Shown: positions 47,565 to 56,400 of the stretch, in pieces | How the letters are laid out: every line of letters starts with the position of its first letter | How positions within the stretch are numbered: the stretch's first letter is position 1 | The notes under the pieces: model-generated | Database searches by the model: none | Seen by the model: only the letters and a program-made list of their open reading frames with translations | What the model was told of the DNA's origin: nothing | NCBI GenBank assembly: GCA_003243425.1 | Contig: QFQP01000022.1 | Coordinates: 61,854-125,853, forward strand | DNA: 64,000 nt | DNA from: Archangium gephyra | Lineage (GTDB): Bacteria > Myxococcota > Myxococcia > Myxococcales > Myxococcaceae | Direction: 5' to 3' | Made by a program: the position numbers and the translations under genes

Positions 47565-47834
47565 ATGACCAAGGCAGAGCTCGTTGAGGCGGTTGCTGAG
47601 CAGACCCGGCTGACCAAGAAGGCGGCTGCGGAGCTCATCGACGTGGTGTTCGACAACATCGGCACGGCGGTGAAGAAGGACGCCCGCTTCAGCTACCCCG
47701 GCTTCGGCACGTGGAGCATCCGCACCCGCAAGGCGCGCAAGATCCGCAACCCGCAGACCAACGAGATCATGAAGCTGAAGGCCACCAAGACCATCGGCTT
47801 CCGCCCCGCGAAGGAGCTGAAGGACACGCTCTGA
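47565..47834 (+). CDS. HU-family histone-like DNA-binding protein
   Basis: 89 residues, the normal HU/IHF length. Starts at the ATG at 47565 with GGGAGGGAA just upstream. MTKAELVEAVAEQTRLTKK begins the helical dimer part; the beta arm carries GFGTWSIRTRKARKIRNPQT with the usual GFG and R-rich, N-P tip that enters the minor groove; FRPAKELKDTL ends the protein. It compacts and bends DNA. A single gene with its own promoter and a strong hairpin at the end. The IHF-versus-HU distinction is not made; it looks like HU. Confidence 0.95.
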   Translation: MTKAELVEAVAEQTRLTKKAAAELIDVVFDNIGTAVKKDARFSYPGFGTWSIRTRKARKIRNPQTNEIMKLKATKTIGFRPAKELKDTL

Positions 47835-47859
47835 GCGTCTCTTCGCAGCGCGTCGTCTG

Positions 47860-47887
47860 AAGGCCTCGGGCTCCGGCTCGGGGCCTT
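47860..47887 (+). terminator. Terminator hairpin after the HU gene
   Basis: A 12-bp stem with a 4-base loop (TCCG): AAGGCCTCGGGC (47860-47871) pairs fully with GCTCGGGGCCTT (47876-47887), counting two G-U pairs. It begins 26 bases after the HU stop. The following bases CGTCGTTG are not a true T-run. It may also serve the convergent small gene that ends at 47910. Confidence 0.6.
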
Positions 47888-47909
47888 CGTCGTTGCGGGC
47901 CATGTGGGT

Positions 47910-48293
47910 TCAGCCTCCGAGCAGCGGCGGGTCACCAGCGCCATCGGCTCCGTAGCGGCGGAACACCTCGGCCAGCGTGAGTGACCGCGCTTCGGCGAGC
48001 TTCTGGACGACCGGGCCCGCGTCGACGAAGTGCAGCCCCGCTGGCGAGAAGAGCGAGATGAACACGCCGCCGCTCGCCGGAGGCTTCACGCCGCGACAGT
48101 CGAGGAAGTAGGCGAGCTTCGGCAGCACACGCTGGGTGAGGAACTCGTCGGGCCCGAGCGCGGGCAGGGCGACCTCGTAGCTGAGCGCGTTCTCGCCTCT
48201 GCTGCGGCGCGCCCGTTCGATGGCTTCGTTGGCCTCGCTGGGCGTCGCCTGGTCGAATGACATACCGAGAAGTGATTCGACGAGCCGGCTCAT
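47910..48293 (-). CDS. Small hypothetical protein
   Basis: 127 residues, overlapping the end of the M23 peptidase gene by 4 bases (ATGA), so translationally coupled to it. The sequence (SFDQATPSEANEAIERARRS, FLTQRVLPKLAYFLDCRGV, GGVFISLFSPAGLHFVDAG) is soluble and mixed alpha/beta. No signal peptide or known domain is recognised. The coupling hints at a cell-wall-related role, but nothing in the sequence confirms it. Confidence 0.7.
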   Translation of the reverse strand: MSRLVESLLGMSFDQATPSEANEAIERARRSRGENALSYEVALPALGPDEFLTQRVLPKLAYFLDCRGVKPPASGGVFISLFSPAGLHFVDAGPVVQKLAEARSLTLAEVFRRYGADGAGDPPLLGG

Positions 48294-49144
48294 GGTCGCT
48301 CCGACATCAGGGGTTGGTTGCTCTGGGGAATGAAGAGCTCGGGGTCGAGGGCATCACCGTCGCGGCGCAGCTCGAAGTGCACGTGCGGCCCCGTCGCCAG
48401 CCCCGAAGCTCCGGCGAGCCCGATGACCTGGCCCTTCTTCACCTCGGTGCCCGGCTTCACCAGCAGCTTGTCGAGATGGCTGTAGCGCGTGGTCCAGTGT
48501 GCGTCGTGCATCAGCTCCACCTGGCGGCCGTGCGCGCCGTTCCACCCTGAAAAGATGACGGTGCCGTCGCTCGCGGCGCGTACCGGTTGCCGCAGCGGTG
48601 CTTCGAGATCGACGCCCGCGTGAAAGCGCGACTCGGCAGCGATGGGGTGCATGCGCTCTCCATACGGAGATGAAAGGACGAACGGCGCCGCCGGCCAGCG
48701 GAAGCGACGGGGATCCACGGGGGCCTTGCGCGGCGCTGCGACGGTGAGCTGGTCCGACAGCTGCCGAATGATGTGCGGAACCCGGTGGGCCACCTCTTCC
48801 GGAATGTCGCCGAAGGTGTGGGCGTCGGTCGTGAGCTCGGTCTCGAGCAGCAGACGAAGTCGCGCCGCGCCGGTGTTGTCGTGCAAACCCTTCTGCGCGC
48901 TGACCCACGTCTCGCTCGCGTCGAGCAGCATCGTCCACGCACGCGCGTGATCGGTCGGCATGGGAGCGCCCTGGACGACAGACGCTCGCGTCGCGCGTGC
49001 CGACTGCTGGTAGCGCGTCACCGCAGCTTCGAGCGGCACCGACGACGACGGCGCGAGCATCAGCTCGGCGATGGGAATGCGCGGTGCCGGCGCCGGCGTG
49101 GCGCAACCCGTCAAAGCAATGAGCGCGAGCCACCCGAAACGCAC
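48290..49144 (-). CDS. M23-family metalloendopeptidase lipoprotein
   Basis: 284 residues from the GTG at 49144. Signal and lipobox MRFGWLALIALTGC anchor it to a membrane. A helical N-terminal region (about 30-150) precedes a C-terminal LytM/M23 domain: SPYGERMHPIAAESRFHAGVD (zinc His and Asp of HxxxD), VKKGQVIGLAGASGLATGPH and HVHFEL with the catalytic His-x-His. It would cut peptide cross-links in peptidoglycan, or lysostaphin-like bonds. It diverges from nth with 65 bases between. The active-site residues are all present, so activity is expected, unlike many EnvC-type regulators. Confidence 0.92.
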   Translation of the reverse strand: MRFGWLALIALTGCATPAPAPRIPIAELMLAPSSSVPLEAAVTRYQQSARATRASVVQGAPMPTDHARAWTMLLDASETWVSAQKGLHDNTGAARLRLLLETELTTDAHTFGDIPEEVAHRVPHIIRQLSDQLTVAAPRKAPVDPRRFRWPAAPFVLSSPYGERMHPIAAESRFHAGVDLEAPLRQPVRAASDGTVIFSGWNGAHGRQVELMHDAHWTTRYSHLDKLLVKPGTEVKKGQVIGLAGASGLATGPHVHFELRRDGDALDPELFIPQSNQPLMSERP

Positions 49145-49209
49145 GCGCGCGAAACTACCACGCCGTTCTTCGTTGCCTCGTTTCAGGCCCCGGTGTTTTG
49201 AGGCGGTGC

Positions 49210-49872
49210 ATGGCGCGAGAGACGATCAACGCGAAGCGCACGCGCGGCGTCGAAATCATCAAGCGTCTCGACGCGGCGATGCCCGAGGCGAAGATCGAGC
49301 TCGACTTCACGACGCCGCTCGAGCTCGTGGTGGCCGTCGCGCTCTCGGCGCAGACCACCGACAAGCGCGTGAACATGGTCACTCCGGAGCTCTTCGCCCG
49401 GTTCAAGACCGCCGCCGACTACGCCGCCGTCACGCCCGCAGACATCGAGCCCTTCATCAAGACCGTCGGTCTGTTCCGGAACAAGGCGAAGAACCTGGTC
49501 AAGCTGGGCCAGGCGCTCGTCGAGAAACACCACGGCCAGGTGCCGGGGTCACGCGCCGAACTCTCGGAGCTGCCCGGTGTCGGCAACAAGACCGCTGGCG
49601 TGGTGAGCATTCACCTCGGCACCGACGTGGGGTTTCCGGTCGACACCCACATTCTGCGTTTGAGCAAACGCATGGGCTTCACCAACGAGACGGAGCCCGA
49701 CGACGTCGAAGCCGAGCTGCGGAAGATCTTCCCGCAGGACATGTGGTTCAAAGGTCACCAGCTCATCATCTGGCACGGGCGGCGCTGCTGCTTTGCGCTC
49801 AGCCCCGAGTGCCATCGCTGCGTGGTCGCCGACCTCTGCCCGAAGAAGGGCGTGAAGCCGAAGAAGGACTGA
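49210..49872 (+). CDS. nth: Endonuclease III
   Basis: 220 residues from the ATG at 49210 (GAGG site 7 bases upstream; a TTG at 49198 is possible). DNA glycosylase/AP lyase for oxidised pyrimidines in base-excision repair. The helix-hairpin-helix LPGVGNKTAGVV carries the catalytic Lys, VDTHILRL the catalytic Asp, and the C-terminal 4Fe-4S cluster has the exact C-x6-C-x2-C-x5-C spacing within CFALSPECHRCVVADLC. Normal length. It converges on def, ending at the adjacent base. Confidence 0.96.
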   Translation: MARETINAKRTRGVEIIKRLDAAMPEAKIELDFTTPLELVVAVALSAQTTDKRVNMVTPELFARFKTAADYAAVTPADIEPFIKTVGLFRNKAKNLVKLGQALVEKHHGQVPGSRAELSELPGVGNKTAGVVSIHLGTDVGFPVDTHILRLSKRMGFTNETEPDDVEAELRKIFPQDMWFKGHQLIIWHGRRCCFALSPECHRCVVADLCPKKGVKPKKD

Positions 49873-50439
49873 TCAGCGAATTTCGGCGCGAGCGGCCGAC
49901 TTCTTCTTCGGAGCGGCGTCTTCTTCGGCGCGCTCCGCCATCACCGTCTGCACCTTCTTCATGCGCTTGCGGATCAGCTCGCGCTTCATCGACGAGATGT
50001 GGTCGACGAACATCACGCCCTTGAGGTGATCGCACTCGTGCTGAATGGCGATCGACAGCAGCCCTTCGGCCGTCAGCGTCTGCTCCTGGCCCTGTTCGTC
50101 GAGGAAGCGAACGGTGACCTTCGCGGCGCGCTCCACGTCTTCTGCTTCGCCGGGAACCGACAGGCAGCCTTCCTTGTAGGTGCACTTGCCTTCGAGCGTG
50201 AGGATCTCCGGGTTCACCATGGCGACGGGCTTCAAGTCGGGCTGCTTCGACGTGGTGTCGAGCACGATGACGTTCTTGAGCACGCCGATCTGCACGGCCG
50301 CGAGGCCGACACCATCAGCCGCGTACATGGACTCGAACATGTCGTTGATCAGCGTGCGGACAGAGTCGTCGACCACTGCCACCGGCTGGGCCTTCTGCTT
50401 GAGGACGGGGTTTGGCCAGACCAGAATTTCGTGAACCAT
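49873..50439 (-). CDS. def: Peptide deformylase
   Basis: 188 residues. Removes the N-formyl group from nascent proteins. All three motifs are present: GVGLAAVQIG, EGCLSVPG (metal Cys) and QHECDHLKG (two metal His and catalytic Glu). Starts at the ATG at 50439. A basic, Lys-rich C-terminal extension (DAAPKKKSAARAEIR) beyond the usual domain may contact the ribosome. The formyltransferase gene that often follows is absent. Confidence 0.96.
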   Translation of the reverse strand: MVHEILVWPNPVLKQKAQPVAVVDDSVRTLINDMFESMYAADGVGLAAVQIGVLKNVIVLDTTSKQPDLKPVAMVNPEILTLEGKCTYKEGCLSVPGEAEDVERAAKVTVRFLDEQGQEQTLTAEGLLSIAIQHECDHLKGVMFVDHISSMKRELIRKRMKKVQTVMAERAEEDAAPKKKSAARAEIR

Positions 50440-50491
50440 GGCTTTGTCTTAACCGCTGATCCCGAGCGGCGCAAAGCGTGCACACCGCCCC

Positions 50492-53344
50492 TCAATCGAG
50501 GAGGTGGCGGGCGTATTCGGCGCGTCGGCGATCGTCTTCCAGGGCCCTCGCGGCCTCTTCCAACAGGCGGGCCACGGTCTGCGCGCGTTGCTGCAGCGAC
50601 GGGTCAGGGTGGCCTGAATAGCGGAGCGGATCGAACTCCTGCGAGAGCCGGGTGAAGGCGCGCTTGACGTCTTCGCCACCGGCCACGCGCGGCAGTCCGA
50701 GGATGGTGAAGTAGTCCGCGTCCTGCACCTCGTCGTACTTGGCCTCGAGGCGGTTCACGTCGAGCTGACCCGAGGTCGACTCGGTCTTCCGCGTGCCCGG
50801 TTTCACGTCGATGAGGCCGAGGTACCGCGCCACCAGCAATGCGCGGAACGCAGCGTCGGGCTTGAGCCCCGACGCCAGCGAGAGATCTTCCACGGACGCT
50901 TCGCCGTCGACCCACGACAGCATCTTGCGTTCGCGCTCCGAGAAGCCGAGCGCGCGGAGGTCGAGCTCCGATTCGTTGGCCGTGGCCACCGCTTCGCCAC
51001 CACCGAGCTTCTCGAGGAGCACGTCGGGAGCGATGGCGCGACGCAAAGACTCGGCCAGCATCGGCAGGGTGGGGCGCGGCACGGTCGCCAGGAGCGTCGC
51101 CGGCGGAGGCGTTTCGTCGACGAGCCGGTACTGGGTGATCTCTTCCGTGAACGCGTCGAGCGCGACCTGCTCGGTGTAGCGCTGCACGAGCGGCACCGAC
51201 TCGATGTCGCGAATGAACGAGCGCGCCTTCAACGCCTCGAGCTGCTCGCGGGGTGGGGCACCACGGAGCATGCGCAGCTCGCCTTCCTGCTTGCCGTCGA
51301 TGAGGCCGTCGCGACGCGCGCGCGTCAGCAGGCTCTCGTGGTCGATGTTCGATTCGGCCGCGATGATCTGCCCGCGCTTGAACCACAAGGTGCGAATGCC
51401 GCCGGGTACCCCGAGCTCCAGCTTCGCTTCGACGCTGGCGAGCACCAGCTGCGAGACCACGCGCGCGAGCCCGTCGAGCCCGACCGTGTCGTGACGCGAG
51501 AGCCCGACCGCGCGATTGCCGGGCAGCGACACCGGCATGATCTCCCGGGCTTCGAGCTGCTTCACCTTCTCGGACGCGAGCTCCACCGTCGCCGCGAGCA
51601 CTTCGTTGCGCTTCTTCTCTTCGTCGAGCTCGGTCGAGACCTTCTCTGCGAGGTCCTTCACCGGCTCGAGGGCGGCGAGCTTCGCGCGCAGCCCGTCGCG
51701 CTCGCGCGCCGTCTCTTCGAGCAATTCAGAAGCGCTGGTGACGTCGGCCGTGAGGCCTTCGACGCGACCGTTCGTCTCGTTGAGCTGCGTCTGCAGCCGC
51801 TCACGAAGTTCCTCCGACGCCAGCATTTCGCGCTGCGCTTCGTCGCGAGCCTGGCGCGTCTCGGCGAGGTGGCGTTCCTGAATCTCGAGCTGCGCGCGTG
51901 CTTCGGCGAGCGCCCTTTCGGCTTCTTCGCGCTGCCGCGTCTGCGTCTCGTGCTCCGTCTTCAACGTCTCGAGCTCACCCTGCGCGGTGTGCGCTTCGCT
52001 GCGAAGGCGCTCGAGGTCGGCCTGCGCCGACTGCAACGACGCTTCGATTCCGGTCCGCAGCTCCTGAATGGCGGCGAGCTCGGCGCGCAGACGCTCGACT
52101 TCCGCATGCGAGGTGCTCTGGGTCTCGGCGCCCGCCGAACGTTCGCGCGCGAGCTCGTCGCGAAGCGTCGACAGCTGCTCTTCGAGCTCGCGGTGTGCGC
52201 GCGCTGCGGCCGAGGCACGTTCTTCTTCTTCCCGAACGCGGCGGTCGCTCGCGTCACGTTCAGCTGCGAGCTCGGTGGTCAGCTGCTTCACCTCGTCGCG
52301 AAGCGCGACGGACTCCTCTTCGAGCAAGGAGCGCGCTTCACGTTCGCGACGTACGAGGTCTTCAGCGTGCTCCGCGCGGCGCAAGGTCGCGTTCTCGCGC
52401 TCGAGCCGTTCGCGCGCGTCTGCCTCTTCGGTGCGGAGCTCGGCGTCGCTCTGCGCCCGGCCCTCGAGCACCATCTGCTCGGCGCGAGACAACACCGCTG
52501 CGGCGCGAGAAGGCGGCAGCGCCGGGGCTTCGCTGAGATCTTCGAAGGTCGACTCGGTCTCGTCGGTGAGCGTCGTCGCGGGGACGGGCGTGGGCGGGGT
52601 CGGAGGCGCCGGCTTCACCGTCACCGCCTGCGCTTCTCGCGACTGGCGGCGGCGCTGCGCCTCGGCGCGCACCTCGTCTTCGAGGCGCTGGAGCTCTTCG
52701 TCGTCGCGCATCGGCGGCAGCGATGATTCGACCGACTGCAGGGCCGAGGCCTCGACGTCGGCGGCGAGGTCACCGAACAGCTTCTCCTCGAGTGCGTCCG
52801 ACACGCCGCGCGCCGGAGGCGTGGGCACGGGGATCGGTTCGGGCTCCGGGACTTCCTGGCCGGCGGCTTCGTCTGCGGTGACCTCCTGCGGGCTGGTGGC
52901 GCGCCACGCGTCGGGCTCGTCGTTCTCAGGCAGCGGCGGGTGCTCGGCCGCAGTGTCCTGCGACGTCGTTTCGTAGACCGCCCACTGTGAACCCGCGTCG
53001 ACACTGCGAATGTTGGCGTCGATGGTCTTCGTCAGGTGTTCCGAGTCGAGCGGCAGCGGCTCCACCGGCCAGGCGAACCCGGGCACTGCTTCACCGAGCT
53101 GCACCACGCGCAGCAGCTGCGCGTCGGGATGATTCTGGAGCTCTTCCAGCACCACGCCGCCGCGTTCACTTTCGACGGAAGGTTGCAGCAGCACCAGACC
53201 GGGCAACGAGTGGCCCCAGGCGATGATGGCGTCGGCGGCGTTGGTGGCCAGCACGCACTCGTAGCCTTCGCGCGCGAGCACGCGTTTGACCGAGGCGATG
53301 ATCGCGAGGTCGTCGGCGACGAGGAGGACGGGAGGCGCTGCCAT
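50492..53344 (-). CDS. Pseudo-receiver, coiled-coil, DUF4388, degenerate J-domain protein
   Basis: 950 residues from the ATG at 53344. Residues 5-115 have a response-regulator fold (VLLVADDLAIIASVKRVL) but the phospho-acceptor Asp is Gln (LVLLQPSV), so it is a pseudo-receiver, as in FrzS of Myxococcus. A Pro/Glu-rich linker (about 125-290) leads to a long coiled coil (about 290-640). Then comes a DUF4388-like region (LARVVSQLVLASVEAKLELG, LWFKRGQIIAAES) and a C-terminal J-like domain (YFTILGLPRVAGGEDVKRAF) in which the HPD motif is FDP. Such proteins are lineage-specific scaffolds in motility or development; a role here is inferred. Divergent from the giant kinase, 102 bases apart. Confidence 0.88.
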   Translation of the reverse strand: MAAPPVLLVADDLAIIASVKRVLAREGYECVLATNAADAIIAWGHSLPGLVLLQPSVESERGGVVLEELQNHPDAQLLRVVQLGEAVPGFAWPVEPLPLDSEHLTKTIDANIRSVDAGSQWAVYETTSQDTAAEHPPLPENDEPDAWRATSPQEVTADEAAGQEVPEPEPIPVPTPPARGVSDALEEKLFGDLAADVEASALQSVESSLPPMRDDEELQRLEDEVRAEAQRRRQSREAQAVTVKPAPPTPPTPVPATTLTDETESTFEDLSEAPALPPSRAAAVLSRAEQMVLEGRAQSDAELRTEEADARERLERENATLRRAEHAEDLVRREREARSLLEEESVALRDEVKQLTTELAAERDASDRRVREEEERASAAARAHRELEEQLSTLRDELARERSAGAETQSTSHAEVERLRAELAAIQELRTGIEASLQSAQADLERLRSEAHTAQGELETLKTEHETQTRQREEAERALAEARAQLEIQERHLAETRQARDEAQREMLASEELRERLQTQLNETNGRVEGLTADVTSASELLEETARERDGLRAKLAALEPVKDLAEKVSTELDEEKKRNEVLAATVELASEKVKQLEAREIMPVSLPGNRAVGLSRHDTVGLDGLARVVSQLVLASVEAKLELGVPGGIRTLWFKRGQIIAAESNIDHESLLTRARRDGLIDGKQEGELRMLRGAPPREQLEALKARSFIRDIESVPLVQRYTEQVALDAFTEEITQYRLVDETPPPATLLATVPRPTLPMLAESLRRAIAPDVLLEKLGGGEAVATANESELDLRALGFSERERKMLSWVDGEASVEDLSLASGLKPDAAFRALLVARYLGLIDVKPGTRKTESTSGQLDVNRLEAKYDEVQDADYFTILGLPRVAGGEDVKRAFTRLSQEFDPLRYSGHPDPSLQQRAQTVARLLEEAARALEDDRRRAEYARHLLD

Positions 53345-53446
53345 GCTGAACCGCCGCACGTTCCTACACGCCGGTGGTGCGGTCCAATTTCGCACCGTTC
53401 CCGCCGATGCTCTGCAAAGCTGGTCGGCCCCCGTTTCTGGTGCACC

Positions 53447-56400
53447 GTGTCGATTCGTTGCGGCCTTGCGTACTCGAACCTCGAGGAGTTCCGCGCTGCC
53501 ATCATGGCGGGCGGAGCGTCGTGTTTCGTGCCGTACCCCGACGAGGTCGAGAACGGCTCGGTGCTGGAGCTCGACATCACCGTCGGTGAGGCGCAGCTCG
53601 AGGTGCGCGGTGAAGTGACGGCCGCCGACTTCGACGAGCTGGGCAACGTCGGGCTGCGCGTGAAGCTCGACGAGCCGTCGTGGGAAGCGGTGAAGCAGCT
53701 CGAGACCGCGCTCGCCGGTGGGGCCCGCGCGCCGGTGTTGTTCTCGACGTCGCGGCTGCACATCGACGCCACCAAGAGCTCTCCTGACGTGACGTCGTCT
53801 TCTCCGGCGCCGGGCGACGAGCTCCCGGAGCAGCAGATCGAACCGGGCACGCTCATCGACGGTCGTTTCCGTGTCGACGGTCACCTCGCCACCGGCGGCA
53901 TGGGCGAGGTGTACCGGGCGGAGCACGTTCATCTGAAGCGCGCGGTGGCGCTCAAGGTGCTGCGGCGCTCGCTGCTCGCCGACCCCGAATCGTGGACGCG
54001 GTTCGAGCGTGAGGCGCAGCTCGTCTCACGGCTCGAAAACGCGCACATCGTTCGCGTCTTCGACTTCGGCCGCACGGAGGAAGGTCAGCTCTTCCTCGCG
54101 ATGGAATACGTCGACGGTGAGACGCTCGACATGCGTCTGGGGCGCGGTCCGCTCGAGCCGCGCGCCGCCGTGGAGATTCTGACGCAGGTGCTCGAAGGCC
54201 TCGGCGAGGCGCACGCGCTGGGCGTGGTTCACCGCGATCTCAAGCCGGCCAACATCATCCTGGGCCGTAAACGTGACGGCGGTGAGCGCGCGAAGATCCT
54301 CGACTTCGGCATCGCGCGGTTGTCCGACAAGGCCACCGGCGCCTCGACGCGCCTCACGCAGCTGGGCGTGGTGGTGGGAACGCCCGCGTACCTCGCGCCC
54401 GAACAGGCGCTCGCCGACGAGCTCGATCACCGCACCGACATCTACGCGATGGGTTGCGTCGCGTACGAGCTGCTGACCGGTCGCCCGCCGTTCGTGGCTT
54501 CCGAGCTCCGCAAGGTGGTGAGCGCGCACCTCACGCAGCCGCCCGAGCCGCTCGAGAAGTTCCGCCCCGAACTCAACTCGCACGCGTTGCTCGGCGCTGC
54601 GGTGCTCAAGGCGCTCGCGAAGGAAAAGGAGCGCCGGTTCCAGTCCGTCAACGAGTTCCGCGAAGCGCTCGAAGACGCGCTGGCCAAGCCGGGAGCCGTC
54701 GCGCCGCCGCCGGAGTTCACGGCGAGCACGTCGACTCCGTGGCCTCCGCCTGCGCAGGAGGTGTCGGAGTGGTCCGAGGCGCCGCCCGCTGCGCCTGTCT
54801 CGAGCAGCCCGTCGGCGGTCGTTCAGCCGGCCGATGACTTCTTCAGCTCCGTCGGGCCGATGCCTTCACCGGCAGCGAAGAAGGCCCCGACCTCGAAGCT
54901 GCTCGCGCCCTTCATCAGCGTCGCCAGCGAAGCGGCGTTGACGCGCCTGCACGGCGCGACGCCCACCGAGCCGGGCCGCGGTGTCGCGATTCGTTTCGAA
55001 GTGCTCGGGCCGCAGGGCCGAAGCGCCGCCGAGCAGCACTGCACCGCGCGGGTGCTGGAAGAGGTCGCGAACTCGGGCGGTTTCCTCGCGTCGGTCGACG
55101 ACGAAGGCATCACCGTCGGTTTCATCGGCGAAGGCTCGTCTCCCGGCCGTGCGGTGCGCACGATGTTGGCGGCGCGCGAGCTGGTGGCCCTCGAAGGGCA
55201 GCGCCAGAAGACACCTTCGGCGTTGCGCGCCTTCGCCGGCGCCGCCGTGTTCCCGCTCACCCATGAAGTCGCGACTTCGCTCCGCCAGCGCCTCGCCCGG
55301 GCCCGCGCGGGTCAGGCGTGGATCGAGACCGCTGCGGCGAGCCGCGCGTCGCGCTTGTGCGCGTTCGCCGAAACCGAGACGCACGGGGTGGTGGCCTGCG
55401 GCCCGCGTCGACCCGGTGGTTTTGCCATCGCCGAGCTGCTCGGGCGCAGACCGGTCGTCGATGCGCTCGAGCGCCGTCTCGCCAGTCTGAAGCAGGGCAT
55501 GGGCGTGTCGTTGCTCGTGACCGGGCCCATTCGTGGCGGCTCGACGACCGTCGGGCACCTGCTCATCGCCGGGTCGAAGAAGCGGCAGTTCTTCACGGCG
55601 CGCGCGTCGCCTGAGTCGTCACGGCCGTACTCGGCGCTCGCGGCGATGCTGTGTCAGGCCGTCAGTCTCACGCCCGAAGAGCGCTTTCAGAAGCTCGAAG
55701 CCGCGCTCGAGAAGTTGTTCATCGTCGAGCCGGTGCGTGAAGCGGCGCTCGCGGTCGCCGGGGTGCGCGCCTGGCCGTCGCTGCCGACTCCCGGGCAGGC
55801 TGCACACGCGTTGCGCGTGGTGCTGCGTGGGGCCGCCGGCGAGCTGCCGATCGTCGCGGTGTTCGACGCGCTCCACCTGATGGATCAGCAGAGCTTCGAC
55901 ACCTTCGTGGCGATGGCCGCGCGGCCGGCGTCGCGTGAATTGGTGGTCGGCTTCGCCTCGCCTTCCGAGCGCAACGCACAGCTGAAGGACCTGCAGAGCG
56001 TGGCGTTGCCGGAGCTCGACGCGAGTGAGGTGAGCCGCGCCGCGAGCAGCGCGCTGCGCGCGACCGCCGGTCAGATGCTGAGCGAGTGGCTCTTCACGCA
56101 CTCGCGCGGCGTGGCGGGCACGGTGATGGAGTTGCTCGCGTGGCTCGACGAATCGGGGCAGCTCATCGATCGCGAGGGCATCGTCGAGATCGCGCAGGCC
56201 GAGCTCGAACCGCCCGAAGTCGACGTTCGCCTCGCCAGGCTCGCGTTGCTGCCGGTGCTCGATCGACTGTTGTTGCAGACGCTCGCCTCACTTGGGCCAC
56301 GCAGTGACATCGCCACCGTTCGCCGCGCGTCGCCGGAAGCCACGCCCGAGCGTCTGGCCGCGTTGCAGGTCAACGGGTGGATCTTGTCGGAAGGTGGACG

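Noticed and set aside
51338..52726. A 462-codon open frame antisense to the coiled-coil scaffold gene.
   Set aside because: It mirrors the coiled-coil codons (L and R-rich) and lacks a ribosome site or domain.
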